Notes: generated by a model not told the origin, from the sequence alone. A stretch of DNA of 34,218 nt from Gemmatimonadales bacterium (GCA_013813675.1 JACCRH010000346.1:1-34218), one strand, 5' to 3'. Shown: positions 20,347 to 28,670, counted from the stretch's first letter. A program made the numbers and translations.

Positions 20347-21433
20347 CCGCGCTCGAGCCGTTTTCCGAATCGCGCTTCCTGCATGTTTGACCCTCTCCGG
20401 CACCGCATGTAGCGGGGACGGAGCGCGATCCGGCGGCGCCGCCGATTCCGCCTCCACCGCCTCCGACACTCCCGGGGCCGAGCTCGCGTATATAACCAAT
20501 GAGGGGTCGGGCGAGCTCACCATTCTGGACACGTCGACCGACAGCGTCGTCGGCACCATCTCCGTGGGGACCCGCCCCCGCGGCATCCGGCTCAGCGAGG
20601 ACGGCCGGACCGTCTACGTGGCGCTCAGCGGGTCGCCTCGCTGCCCGCCCACGATGCCCGACGAGGAGTGTGAGAAGCTCAAGGCCGACAAGACCAAGGA
20701 CGGCATCGGCGTGATCGACGTGGCGAGCCGGAAGGTGACCAAGGTGCTCCCGGGCGGCTCCGATCCCGAGGCGTTCGACATCAGCAAGGACGGAACCCGG
20801 CTCTTCGTCTCCAACGAGGACGCGGACTCCGCCACGATCGTGGACATCGCGAGCGGCAAGATCCTGAAGACGGTCTCCGTAGGCCGGGAGCCGGAGGGCG
20901 TGGAGCTGCATCCGAGCGGCGAGACCGTCTGGGTCACCGGCGAGACCGATCACGACGTCACCGTGCTCGACACCGACAGCGGCAAGGTGATTACCAGGAT
21001 CAGCGTCGGCAATCGCCCCCGCGATCTGGCGTTCAGCAGCGACGGCGGCCGGGCCTACGTCAGCTCCGAGACCGGCGGCACCGTGTCGGTGGTCGATGCC
21101 AAGACCCGCAAGGTTGTGCGGACCTTGACGATGCCGGAAGGCTCCAAGCCGATGGGAGTGGAGCTGTCGCCCGATCAAAAGCGCCTGTACGTGGCCAACG
21201 GCCGCGGCGGGTCGGTGTCGGTGGTGGACCTGGCCACCGACTCTATCGTCGCCACGGTCGAAGTCGGTGTCCGTCCCTGGGGGATCGGGCTCACCACCGA
21301 TGGTCGTAAGCTCTACAGCGCCAATGGCCCCTCCAACGACGTGACGGTGGTGGACACCGAAACCATGAAGGTGCTGAAGAAGATTCCCGCCGGCGAGCTG
21401 CCCTGGGGAGTCGCGGTCGGCCGGGCCCCGTGA
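20336..21433 (+). CDS. YVTN-type beta-propeller protein, PQQ-catabolism-associated type
   Basis: The 365-residue preprotein has an N-terminal hydrophobic segment with LSGTAC before a low-complexity Ser/Ala stretch, suggesting a lipoprotein, although the box is not canonical. About seven YVTN-like blades follow (ELTILDTSTDSVVGTISVGTRPRG, VGIDV/VIDVASRK, TIVDIASGKILKTVSVGREPEGV, VTVLDTDSGKVITRISVGNRPRDL and so on). An insertion with three Cys (SPRCPPTMPDEEC) interrupts the second blade. Proteins of this kind are often encoded beside PQQ-dependent alcohol dehydrogenases, which agrees with the position here. The molecular role is not established. The start overlaps the pentapeptide gene by 11 bp and the end overlaps the next gene by GTGA. 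Confidence 0.85.
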   Translation: MPNDRARAVFRIALPACLTLSGTACSGDGARSGGAADSASTASDTPGAELAYITNEGSGELTILDTSTDSVVGTISVGTRPRGIRLSEDGRTVYVALSGSPRCPPTMPDEECEKLKADKTKDGIGVIDVASRKVTKVLPGGSDPEAFDISKDGTRLFVSNEDADSATIVDIASGKILKTVSVGREPEGVELHPSGETVWVTGETDHDVTVLDTDSGKVITRISVGNRPRDLAFSSDGGRAYVSSETGGTVSVVDAKTRKVVRTLTMPEGSKPMGVELSPDQKRLYVANGRGGSVSVVDLATDSIVATVEVGVRPWGIGLTTDGRKLYSANGPSNDVTVVDTETMKVLKKIPAGELPWGVAVGRAP

Positions 21434-21912
21434 TCCGGTGGCCCGTCGTTGCACTGGCGGTTCTGGCGCTGGGCGCGACCGCCCGGGGGCCCCAAGCCTT
21501 TCGATTCGAGCCTGACGCGACCGCCGAGCTCCGGCGGCTCTGGACCGGCAGCCGCGATGCCAAGACGGAGCGGGTGGCCTGCCTGGCGGGAGAGACCCGC
21601 CGGGACACCGTGATGATCATCCGCATCCTTCCCTTGACCGGCTGGGCGGACTCACTCGGGGTCTCCGCCGCGCCATCGCTGGAAACCTGCGCCCCGCCCC
21701 GCTGGCAGGGTACGGTGCATACCCACGTGGCCCTCTACGACGGCGCGCGGCCCTACTCCCGGTTTTCGGGGGCGGACCGCGGCGTCAATGGACTCTGGTG
21801 GCGCCGGTGGCACGCCGAGGGGCTGTTCTGCGTGCTGTACTCGGCGACCGGTGCCTATTGCGAGATCGACGGCCCCCGCGGCGTCGCCATCTTCCCCCGG
21901 TCCGCCTACTGA
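21430..21912 (+). CDS. Secreted JAMM/MPN-like protein, paralogue 1
   Basis: No named family was recognised at first sight. The 160-residue product has a hydrophobic N-terminus (signal-like, residues 1-19) and a pattern that recalls JAMM/MPN metalloproteases: Glu47 in TERVACLAGE, which looks like the Exx(C)GLLxG strand of that fold, then H97-T-H99 and S113-G-A-D116. The gap between HxH and SxxD is longer (13 residues) than in AMSH-like enzymes (about 7-8). C-terminal cysteines (LFCVLYSATGAYCEI) may be disulfide-bonded. The next gene encodes a close paralogue with every one of these residues conserved. GTG 21430 overlaps the propeller gene stop (GTGA). Metalloprotease or metal-binding function is inference from the motif only. 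Confidence 0.6.
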   Translation: MIRWPVVALAVLALGATARGPQAFRFEPDATAELRRLWTGSRDAKTERVACLAGETRRDTVMIIRILPLTGWADSLGVSAAPSLETCAPPRWQGTVHTHVALYDGARPYSRFSGADRGVNGLWWRRWHAEGLFCVLYSATGAYCEIDGPRGVAIFPRSAY

Positions 21913-21920
21913 GGTCCGGC

Positions 21921-22424
21921 GTGCGGCTGGCGCTGATGTGCTGGTTGGGGGTCATGGCGGCGTACCCGGCTGCCGCGGCACAGGAACCGTCCCCGCGTGC
22001 CGGCTTCCGCTTCAGCCCGGAGGCCGGGGCGACGCTCCGCTCACTGTGGCAGGAGAGTGTGGAGGCGCAGCAGGAGCGCGTGGCCTGCCTCGCCGCCGAT
22101 ATCCGCGGCGACACGGTTTTCGTGAGTCGGATCCTCCGGATCGAGCCTGACGCCGCGGATTCCATGGGCATCTCGGCCACCGCCTCGATCGAGCGCTGCG
22201 GCCCGCCGAAGTGGGACGGCACGGTGCACACCCATGTGGCCCTCTACACCGAAGACGGCCCTTCGCGCCGTTTCTCGGGCCAGGACCGCACCGTCATGCG
22301 GCTGTGGTACGGCCGCTGGCGCTCGGATGGCGTGTTCTGCATCGTTTACAGCGAGCGAAGCGCACACTGCGAGGCCGACGGCGTCGTGGGCGGTCTGCGC
22401 TCCCGACCCCGTGTCGTACGCTGA
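21921..22424 (+). CDS. Secreted JAMM/MPN-like protein, paralogue 2
   Basis: The 167-residue product is a tandem paralogue of the preceding gene, with the same order FRF-P-A-LR-LW, ERVACLA, GTVHTHVALY, RFSG-D, LWY-RW and FCIVYSERSAHCE. Candidate ligands are Glu52, His103, His105, Ser119 and Asp122, as in a JAMM site. A clear signal peptide (VRLALMCWLGVMAAYPAAAAQ) indicates export. GTG 21921 has GAGG 6 nt before it and lies 8 bp after the first paralogue's stop. Conservation of the putative site between diverged copies supports its importance, but no activity is known. It precedes the M3-type peptidase gene by 22 bp. Confidence 0.6.
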   Translation: MRLALMCWLGVMAAYPAAAAQEPSPRAGFRFSPEAGATLRSLWQESVEAQQERVACLAADIRGDTVFVSRILRIEPDAADSMGISATASIERCGPPKWDGTVHTHVALYTEDGPSRRFSGQDRTVMRLWYGRWRSDGVFCIVYSERSAHCEADGVVGGLRSRPRVVR

Positions 22425-22446
22425 CCGGTCACCTTCGGACGACTTC

Positions 22447-24450
22447 ATGCCGCTTCGATATCTGGCACTCGCCGCCACGCTTGCCGCGCCGCTCGATCCG
22501 CCCGACACCGACAACCAGCCGTTCTGGACCGGTCATCCCGATGGCGCCGGATTCGAGCGAGCAGTGGAGCAGCGGCTGTTGCGCGCCCGGCGGATGCTCG
22601 ACCGTCTGGTGGCCGTGACGAGCCAGCGCACCATCTCCAACACCCTGGCGCCCTACGACCATATGACTCGGGAGCTGGATCGCGCGGCGAGCGAGGCCGG
22701 GCTGATCCGGAATGTCCACCCGGACTCGGCGCTGCGGCAGGCGGCGGAGCGAAGCGACCAGCGGGTGGCGGCCTTCGCGACCGAGCTGTCGCTCGACCGA
22801 CGCGTCTTCGAAGCGATCGAGTCGGTGGAGCTGCAGGACGCCGACCCGGTCACCCGGCACTATGTCGGCCGACTCCTGCGGGACTTCCGGCTCGCCGGGG
22901 TGGACCGGGATTCCGCCACCCGTGCGCGGATCAAGGTGCTGCGGGACGAGCTGGTCACCATCGGCCAGGAATTCGACCGGAACGTCCGGGACGACGTCCG
23001 AAGGATCGAGCTCGCGTCCGCCGCCGAGCTCGACGGACTGCCGGCCGACTTCATCGCGTCCCACCCGGCCGGGCCCAATGGGCGCATTGGTCTCACCACC
23101 GAATACCCCGATGTGATCCCGGTGCTCACCTACGCCCGAAGCGACGACCTGCGCCGACGGCTCCGCGCCGAGTTCGACAACCGGGCATACCCGGCGAACA
23201 TGGCGGTGCTCGACCGGATGATCGCCCGACGCGACGAGCTGGCCCGTCTGCTCGGCTTTACGTCGTGGGCGGACTACGCCGTCGCCGACAAGATGGTGGG
23301 TTCCGCCGCCAAGGCGTCGGCCTTCATCGACCGGGTCGTCGCCGCCTCGAAGGACGCGGCGGAGCGCGAGTATCTGATGCTGCTCCGCCGGAAGCAGCTG
23401 GACCAGCCGGGCGCGGCGGTGATCAACCGGTGGGAGACCGCCTACCTGCGCGAGCTGGTGCGCCGCTCGGAGTACGACTTCGATTCCCAGAAGGTGCGCC
23501 CCTATTTCCCCTACGAGCGGGTCAAGCAAGGCGTCCTGGATCTCTCCGCCCGGCTCTTCAACGTCAGCTTCCGACGAATGAAGGACCCGCCGGTGTGGCA
23601 CCCTTCGGTCGAGGGCTGGGAGATGCTGGAGGGCGGCGAGCTGGTCGGTCGGTTCTATCTCGACATGCACCCGCGCCCCGGGAAGTACGGCCACGCGGCC
23701 CACTTTCGGGTCCGCACCGGCACTACCGATGGGGCGCTCCCGGAATCCGCGCTGATCTGCAATTTCCCCGGCGGCACCCCCGGCGAGCCCGGCCTGATGG
23801 ATCACGGCGACGTCGAGACCTTTCTCCACGAGTTCGGCCACCTGATGCACGCCCTGCTGGCGCGCCAGCGCTGGAGCGGGGTGAGCGGCGTCAGAACCGA
23901 ATGGGATTTCGTGGAGGCGCCGTCGCAGATGCTGGAGGAGTGGGGCTGGGACCCGGCGGTGCTGGCGGGCTTCGCCCGGCATCACCAGACCGGCGAGCCG
24001 ATTCCCGCCCAGCTGGTTCACCAGCTCAAGCGGGCCACCGAGTTCGGCCGGGCGCTCGATATGCGCACCCAGATGACCTACGCCCGGATCTCGCTGTCCC
24101 TCTACGACCGCCCGCCGGCGCAGGTCGACAGCGACTCGATCGTCTCGGCGGTGACACGCGCCTACACGCCGGTGCCGCCGATGCCGGGCACGCACATGCA
24201 GACCTCGTTCACCCACCTCAACGGCTACTCGGCGTTCTACTACACCTACATGTGGTCGCTGGTGATCGCGAAGGATCTGTTCAGCCGGTTCGACCAGTCG
24301 GATCTGCTGGCGGCGGATCCGGCCCGCCGCTATCGACGCCTGATTCTGGAGCGGGGTGGATCGGCTCCCGCGGCACGGCTGGTTGAGGATTTCCTCGGCC
24401 GGCCGTTCAGCTTTAACGCCTGGCGGAAGTGGCTGGAGACCGGGACCTGA
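22447..24450 (+). CDS. M3-family zinc peptidase (oligopeptidase-like), probably exported
   Basis: The 667-residue protein is a thimet/oligopeptidase-A-type enzyme. The zinc site is H461-E-F-G-H465 in FLHEFGHLMH, with the third ligand Glu490 in DFVEAPSQMLEEW. The typical upstream GRFYLDMHPRPGKYGHAAHF and the downstream HLNGYSAFYYTYMWSLVIAKDLF segments are present. M3 enzymes cleave short peptides. Residues 1-16 (MPLRYLALAATLAAPL) could be a signal peptide, although some M3 enzymes are cytosolic. Start ATG 22447 has no clear ribosome binding site but lies 22 bp after the second JAMM-like gene, suggesting coupling. The gene ends convergently with doxX, 12 bp apart. Confidence 0.9.
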   Translation: MPLRYLALAATLAAPLDPPDTDNQPFWTGHPDGAGFERAVEQRLLRARRMLDRLVAVTSQRTISNTLAPYDHMTRELDRAASEAGLIRNVHPDSALRQAAERSDQRVAAFATELSLDRRVFEAIESVELQDADPVTRHYVGRLLRDFRLAGVDRDSATRARIKVLRDELVTIGQEFDRNVRDDVRRIELASAAELDGLPADFIASHPAGPNGRIGLTTEYPDVIPVLTYARSDDLRRRLRAEFDNRAYPANMAVLDRMIARRDELARLLGFTSWADYAVADKMVGSAAKASAFIDRVVAASKDAAEREYLMLLRRKQLDQPGAAVINRWETAYLRELVRRSEYDFDSQKVRPYFPYERVKQGVLDLSARLFNVSFRRMKDPPVWHPSVEGWEMLEGGELVGRFYLDMHPRPGKYGHAAHFRVRTGTTDGALPESALICNFPGGTPGEPGLMDHGDVETFLHEFGHLMHALLARQRWSGVSGVRTEWDFVEAPSQMLEEWGWDPAVLAGFARHHQTGEPIPAQLVHQLKRATEFGRALDMRTQMTYARISLSLYDRPPAQVDSDSIVSAVTRAYTPVPPMPGTHMQTSFTHLNGYSAFYYTYMWSLVIAKDLFSRFDQSDLLAADPARRYRRLILERGGSAPAARLVEDFLGRPFSFNAWRKWLETGT

Positions 24451-24462
24451 ACGAGCCGGGGC

Positions 24463-25005
24463 TCAGCTGAGCGGGCGGCGGGCGAGCACCGAGTCGGGGT
24501 TGCGGGCCGCGATCCTGCCGTCCAGTCCCCACACCCGCCCCGCTCGAGCCATGAAGAATGCCAGCATGAGGGAGAAGAGCACCAGGTGAAACCCCTGTTG
24601 TCCGGGGGACATCCACTGGGTGGCGAGCCCATAGTTCGTCACCAGTACCAGCCCGAGCAGCGACGCCACCCCGGTCAGCAGCCCCAGCGTCAGCCCGAGA
24701 CCCACCGCCGTCTCTCCCCAGGCGGTGAGCTGGGCGAACAGTTCCGGATGGGTGAGCACCGTGCCCTCGAGGAATTGCTTGTACTCGGCGATCGGGTTCT
24801 GCGAGGCTTGCTTCGCCACGATGGCCGGCATCACGCTGATCCACCGCTCCGAGACCGCCGGCAGCGGCAGAAATCCGCCGGCCAAGACGATGCTCATCTT
24901 CGTGACCAACGACTTCACGAAGTACAGTCCCACCACGATGCGCAGGAAGGCGATCCACTTGTCGGGGTGGGTCATCGTGATGGCGGAACGGGTGGCGTGG
25001 GTCAT
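24463..25005 (-). CDS. DoxX-like membrane protein
   Basis: The 180-residue protein has about four hydrophobic segments: WIAFLRIVVGLYFVKSL at the N-terminus, ETAVGLGLTLGLLTGVASLLGLVLV, and GFHLVLFSLMLAFFMARAG. The order and the RI..G.YF start fit the DoxX/DoxD family, integral membrane proteins sometimes linked to quinone or thiosulfate redox chemistry. The substrate is not readable. ATG 25005 has GGAG 9 nt upstream. The ATG 30 bp further in, MTHPDKWIAF, is an alternative. A 70-bp palindrome separates it from the prolyl oligopeptidase gene upstream on the same strand. Confidence 0.75.
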   Translation of the reverse strand: MTHATRSAITMTHPDKWIAFLRIVVGLYFVKSLVTKMSIVLAGGFLPLPAVSERWISVMPAIVAKQASQNPIAEYKQFLEGTVLTHPELFAQLTAWGETAVGLGLTLGLLTGVASLLGLVLVTNYGLATQWMSPGQQGFHLVLFSLMLAFFMARAGRVWGLDGRIAARNPDSVLARRPLS

Positions 25006-25045
25006 GATCTCGAGCTCCGAATGACGTGAGGGCCAGTGCGACAGA

Positions 25046-25115
25046 TTGTCACCCTGAGCGCAGCGAAGGGGGCATGACCCAGCGTATGCTCCCTTCACTT
25101 CGTTCAGGGTGACAA
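25046..25115. repeat. 70-bp dispersed imperfect palindrome, copy 2
   Basis: It starts TTGTCACCCTGAGCGCAGCG and ends CGTTCAGGGTGACAA, the same length and design as copy 1. It lies between the prolyl oligopeptidase stop and the doxX start. Confidence 0.85.
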
Positions 25116-25121
25116 CCACCG

Positions 25122-27170
25122 TCAACCAGCCTCAAACTCCACCCCCACCTCCGAAAACACAAACGCCCAGGTATCGGTCAGCTCCTCGAGCACTTTGTTG
25201 AGCGGTTTGCCCGCGCCGTGGCCGGCGCGGGCCTCCAGCCGAAGCAGAATCGGTCGAGGGGACGAAGTCGCGGCCTGGAGCCGGGCGGTCATCTTGCGGG
25301 CGTGCATAGGGTCCACCCGCGTATCGCTCTCCGCGGTGGCGAGGAGGACGGCGGGGTAGGCCACGCCGTCACCCACGTGGTGATATGGGCTGTAGGCCCT
25401 GAGCCAAGGGAACTGCGCCGGATCCTCGGCCGACCCGTACTCCGGGATCCACAGCCGGGCGATCAGGAAACGGTGATACCGCAGCATGTCGAGCAGCGGC
25501 ACCTGGATCACGACGGCCCGGAACAGGTCGGGCCGCTGGGTGAGCACGGCACCCATCAGCAGGCCGCCGTTCGACCCGCCGGCGGCGGCCAGGCGCTCCG
25601 GTACGGTGTATCCCCGCGCGATCAGCCACTCGGCGGCCGCGACGAAGTCGTCGAAGCTGTTCTGCTTGCGGCCAAGCATGCCCTGCTGGTGCCAGTCCTC
25701 GCCGTACTCTCCCCCACCCCGGATGTTGGGAATGGCGACGACTCCGCCTCGCTCCAGCCACAGCAGCAGCGAGCGCGAGAAGGCCGGCGTCATGCTGATG
25801 TTGAAGCCGCCGTACCCTGTGAGGTAGACCGGATTGCCGCCGTCCCGCACCAGGCCCGCGCGGTGCACCAGGAACATCGAGACCTCGGTGCCGTCCCGGG
25901 AGCGGACCGCCACCTGGCTCACCTCGAACCGCGAGGGATCCACGTCGGCTTCCACCCGGCGCCAGAGCTCCTCGGCGCCGGTCTCCATGTCGATCCGGTA
26001 GACGCCGGGCGGGACGGTATACGAGGAGAAGCCATAGAAGAGCTCGCGACCGTCCCACTCCGCTCCGGCGCCGAACAGGCTGCCCAGCGTCGGCAGCGGG
26101 ATCTCGCGTACACCGCGGCCGTCGTGGTCAGTGAGCCTCAGCCTCGACGACGCCCGCTCGAGATAGCTGAGCGCGAGGTGGGCGGCGGTGACCCGCACGC
26201 CTTCCAGCACAGCGTCGTGGCGCGGTCCGACGATCTCCCGCCAGGCCTCGCGGTCCGGGCGCTCGGGATCCACCGCGTAGAGCCGGTAGGTCGGCGCGTC
26301 GAGGTTGGTGCGCATGAACAGCCGGCCGTGCATGACCTCGCCCTCGAACGAGGCAGGCAGGTCTTTGGCGACTGCCACCGGTGGCGCTCCGCTCCGAAGG
26401 TCCTGCAGGTAGAGGTCGGTCTGGTCGAAGGTCCGGGCGACTCCGATCACCAGCCAGCGCCCGTCGGGCGAGATCCCCACACTGGGCCAGTGCTCCTTCT
26501 CGGCGGGCTTGAGGACCAGCGGGTCGTCCGCCGGATCCGAGCCGAGGCGGTGGAAACGGATGGCCCGGTGGTAGTGCTCCTCGCCCGCCGGCGCTTGGCC
26601 GGCCGCGGGATAGCGGGTGTAGTAGAATCCCGTCCCGTCCGGAAGCCAGGCGAGATCGGCGGCACGGGTGTGCGGGATCCGGTCTCCGAGGAGTGTGCCG
26701 GAATCCACCTCCAGCACCTGAAGCACGCTCTCCTCGCTGCCGTTCTCCGACAGGCCGTACGCCAGCAGGCGACCGTCGTCGCTCGGGTAATACCAGTCCA
26801 GCGCAACCGTGCCACCGTCGTCGAGGGCGTTGGGATCAATCACTGCCCGGTCTTCGCCGTGCACGCCCTCCCGCAAATAGAGCACCGGCTGGTTCTGCCG
26901 TCCGTCGCGCCGCTGGTAGAAGTAGCGGCCCCGCGCCGGCGTGGGAACGCTGATCGCGCCGATCGCGAGCAGCTGGTCGAGCCGGCGATGGAGGTCGGCC
27001 CGGCCCGGCACGGCGTTCAGGTACGACCGGGTGAGCGCGTTCTGGGCCGCGGTCCACTCCCTCGTGGCCGGACTCTCGCCGTCCTCCAGCCAACGGTAGG
27101 GGTCGGGGATGGTCTCGCCGTGCAGCGTCTCGGCGGTGTCGGAGGTGGGCGTGGGGGGGTACTTGGGCAT
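25122..27170 (-). CDS. Prolyl oligopeptidase (S9A family)
   Basis: The 682-residue enzyme has an N-terminal segment (DPYRWLEDGESPATREWTAAQNALT), a seven-bladed propeller, and a C-terminal alpha/beta hydrolase domain. The catalytic triad is visible: Ser533 in GGSNGG, Asp616 in ESDTRV and His651 in GHGAG. NIRGGGEYGEDWHQQG is the characteristic S9A stretch before the nucleophile. It cleaves peptides after proline. No clear signal peptide follows ATG 27170, so it is probably cytosolic, although gram-negative homologues can be periplasmic. Palindromic repeats flank the gene on both sides (25046-25115 and 27203-27269). Confidence 0.95.
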   Translation of the reverse strand: MPKYPPTPTSDTAETLHGETIPDPYRWLEDGESPATREWTAAQNALTRSYLNAVPGRADLHRRLDQLLAIGAISVPTPARGRYFYQRRDGRQNQPVLYLREGVHGEDRAVIDPNALDDGGTVALDWYYPSDDGRLLAYGLSENGSEESVLQVLEVDSGTLLGDRIPHTRAADLAWLPDGTGFYYTRYPAAGQAPAGEEHYHRAIRFHRLGSDPADDPLVLKPAEKEHWPSVGISPDGRWLVIGVARTFDQTDLYLQDLRSGAPPVAVAKDLPASFEGEVMHGRLFMRTNLDAPTYRLYAVDPERPDREAWREIVGPRHDAVLEGVRVTAAHLALSYLERASSRLRLTDHDGRGVREIPLPTLGSLFGAGAEWDGRELFYGFSSYTVPPGVYRIDMETGAEELWRRVEADVDPSRFEVSQVAVRSRDGTEVSMFLVHRAGLVRDGGNPVYLTGYGGFNISMTPAFSRSLLLWLERGGVVAIPNIRGGGEYGEDWHQQGMLGRKQNSFDDFVAAAEWLIARGYTVPERLAAAGGSNGGLLMGAVLTQRPDLFRAVVIQVPLLDMLRYHRFLIARLWIPEYGSAEDPAQFPWLRAYSPYHHVGDGVAYPAVLLATAESDTRVDPMHARKMTARLQAATSSPRPILLRLEARAGHGAGKPLNKVLEELTDTWAFVFSEVGVEFEAG

Positions 27171-27202
27171 TGGGAAATGTAGGGGGTGCGCGAGTGAGAG
27201 AA

Positions 27203-27269
27203 TGTCACCCTGAGCGAAGTCGAGGGGGCCCATGCTGGCACGGCCTCCTTCGCTCCGCTCAGGATGACA
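27203..27269. repeat. Dispersed imperfect palindrome, copy 3
   Basis: The element starts TGTCACCCTGAGCGAAGTCG and ends CGCTCCGCTCAGGATGACA. It lies between the pfk stop and the prolyl oligopeptidase start, on a tandem gene pair. Together with copy 2 it brackets the peptidase gene. Confidence 0.85.
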
Positions 27270-27274
27270 ACGCG

Positions 27275-28354
27275 TCAATCCCCCAGGCTGATCCCCAGCT
27301 CCCTCGCCGTCGCGATGATGTCGCCGTCGAGAGGGACGTTCTTGGGCCGGCCGACCACCTCGGCCAGCGGAACCCTGGTGATGTCGGGCCCGTTGAGGCC
27401 GACCATCGTTCCGAACGCCCCCTCGGCGATGGCTCGCACCGCGGCGCCGCCGAACCGGAGCGCGAGGAGGCGGTCGTACGTCGTCGGAGAGCCGCCCCGC
27501 TGGAGATGGCCGAGGACCAGCGTGCGGGTCTCCTTTCCGGTCCTGAGCTCGATCGCCCGGGCTACCTTGCTCGCGATCCCACCCAGCCGATCCACCGTAC
27601 CGATGCCCCGGCGTTCCACCAGCTCGATCGCTCCGTCGCTGGGACGCGCGCCCTCCGCGACCACCACGATGCTGAAGCGGCGCCCGGCCGCCTCCCGGGC
27701 GCGGATCTTGTCGCACACCCTCTCGATGTCGAACGGGATCTCCGGCAGCAGAATCACGTCGGCGCTGCCCGAGAGCCCGCTGTAGAGCGCGATCCACCCG
27801 GCGTAGCGGCCCATCAGCTCGACCACCATCACCCGGTCGTGGCTCTCCGCGGTGGAGTGCACCTTGTCGAGGGCCTCTGTCGCGGTGCTCACGGCGCTGT
27901 CGAACCCGAAGGTACGTTGGGTGCCGCTCACGTCGTTGTCGATCGTCTTGGGCACGCACACCACCGGCAGCCCTTTGCACCAGAGCTGGTGCGAGATCTG
28001 GAGGCTGCCGTCGCCGCCGATCGAGATCAGCGCGTCGAAGCCGCTGGCCTGGAAGGCCCCCACCAGGTCGTCCGAGCGGTCGGTCTCCGATTCGTTCCCC
28101 TGCTCGTCCCGCATCACGTAGCGGAACGGATTGCCACGGTTGGTGGTGCCGAGAATCGTCCCGCCGAGATGAGTGATGCCCCGAACCTCGGCGGGACCCA
28201 GCGGAACCACGCCGTTGAACGACAAGAGGCCCTCGTAGCCGCGCAGGATTCCGTAGGATCGCCAACCGCGGTAGTGAGCCGACAGCACCACCGCCCGAAT
28301 CACCGCATTGAGCCCCGGCGCGTCGCCGCCGCCGCTGGAGATGGCGAGCCTCAC
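27275..28354 (-). CDS. pfkA: 6-phosphofructokinase, group III type
   Basis: The 359-residue enzyme has SSGGGDAPGLNAVIRA at the N-terminus, GGDGS with Gly116 at the position that decides phosphoryl donor (Gly favours ATP, Asp favours PPi), PKTIDNDVSGT with Lys136 (usually Gly in classical bacterial ATP-PFK), and MGRYAGWIAL and GHLQRGG. The Gly/Lys pair is known from group III enzymes, some of which use ATP, so ATP use is favoured but not certain. It phosphorylates fructose 6-phosphate in glycolysis. The GTG start shares bases with the stop of the upstream selW gene (GTGA), indicating translational coupling. A palindrome follows the gene. Confidence 0.9.
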   Translation of the reverse strand: MRLAISSGGGDAPGLNAVIRAVVLSAHYRGWRSYGILRGYEGLLSFNGVVPLGPAEVRGITHLGGTILGTTNRGNPFRYVMRDEQGNESETDRSDDLVGAFQASGFDALISIGGDGSLQISHQLWCKGLPVVCVPKTIDNDVSGTQRTFGFDSAVSTATEALDKVHSTAESHDRVMVVELMGRYAGWIALYSGLSGSADVILLPEIPFDIERVCDKIRAREAAGRRFSIVVVAEGARPSDGAIELVERRGIGTVDRLGGIASKVARAIELRTGKETRTLVLGHLQRGGSPTTYDRLLALRFGGAAVRAIAEGAFGTMVGLNGPDITRVPLAEVVGRPKNVPLDGDIIATARELGISLGD

Positions 28355-28584
28355 CCGGTTGCCTCTCGTATCAGCCTCACCACTTCTCCAGCCTCCGCGT
28401 GCCTCCGGCTGGCCTTCTTGGAAAAGACCAGCTCGCCGTCCACCCTGACCTCGAAAACGCCACCCGACGAGGGGATCAGGCGCACCTCCGGCTCAGGGAA
28501 GGACTGCTTCAGCTCGGCCGCCAGACCGGTGGCCCGAGACTCGTAGTTTCAGACCACGCAATACTGGATGGTCACCTGCATCAT
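28351..28584 (-). CDS. selW: SelW/SelT/Rdx-family selenoprotein, UGA-encoded Sec at residue 12
   Basis: Read through the in-frame TGA at 28549-28551, the 77-residue product begins MMQVTIQYCVVUNYESRATG. It has a CxxU redox motif (Cys9, Sec12) after the first beta strand, exactly where SelW/Rdx proteins have CxxC or CxxU, and the family's later strands LIPSSGGVFEVRVDGELVFSKK. SelW-like proteins are small thioredoxin-fold redox proteins. Without recoding the gene breaks into an 11-residue stub and a 65-residue remnant. A SECIS-like hairpin follows the UGA. GGAGG lies 3 nt before ATG 28584 and 6 nt before ATG 28581; the second may be the true start. The stop overlaps the pfk start (GTGA). selA-D genes are not in the window. 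Confidence 0.88.
28513..28551 (-). promoter_or_regulatory. Bacterial SECIS-like hairpin after the selW UGA
   Basis: Starting 10 nt after the UGA, CUCGG pairs with CCGAG and GCCA with UGGC. Two unpaired G lie on the 3' side, and the CCGGUC loop contains GGUC as in the E. coli fdhF SECIS. The apical GG is 22-23 nt from the UGA, in the usual range. The element is wholly within coding sequence. Confidence 0.75.
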
Positions 28585-28613
28585 TGCCCTCCGCCCGGGG
28601 TGTGCCGCCGCGA

Positions 28614-28642
28614 ATCGTAGCCCTCCGCTGTGGCGAAGCCAA
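28614..28642 (-). promoter_or_regulatory. Possible promoter of the selW-pfk unit
   Basis: On the minus strand TTGGCT (28637-28642) and TACGAT (28614-28619) are 17 bp apart, each 4 of 6 to the sigma70 consensus. It lies 30 bp before the selW ATG. The match is modest. Confidence 0.3.
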
Positions 28643-28670
28643 GAGGGACCGACCGCTGTGACGAGCCTCC

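Noticed and set aside
24453..24472. Terminator between the M3 peptidase and doxX genes
   Set aside because: GAGCC-GG-GGCTC and the GCTCAGCTGAGC palindrome are short and partly inside doxX, with no T-run, so support is too weak.
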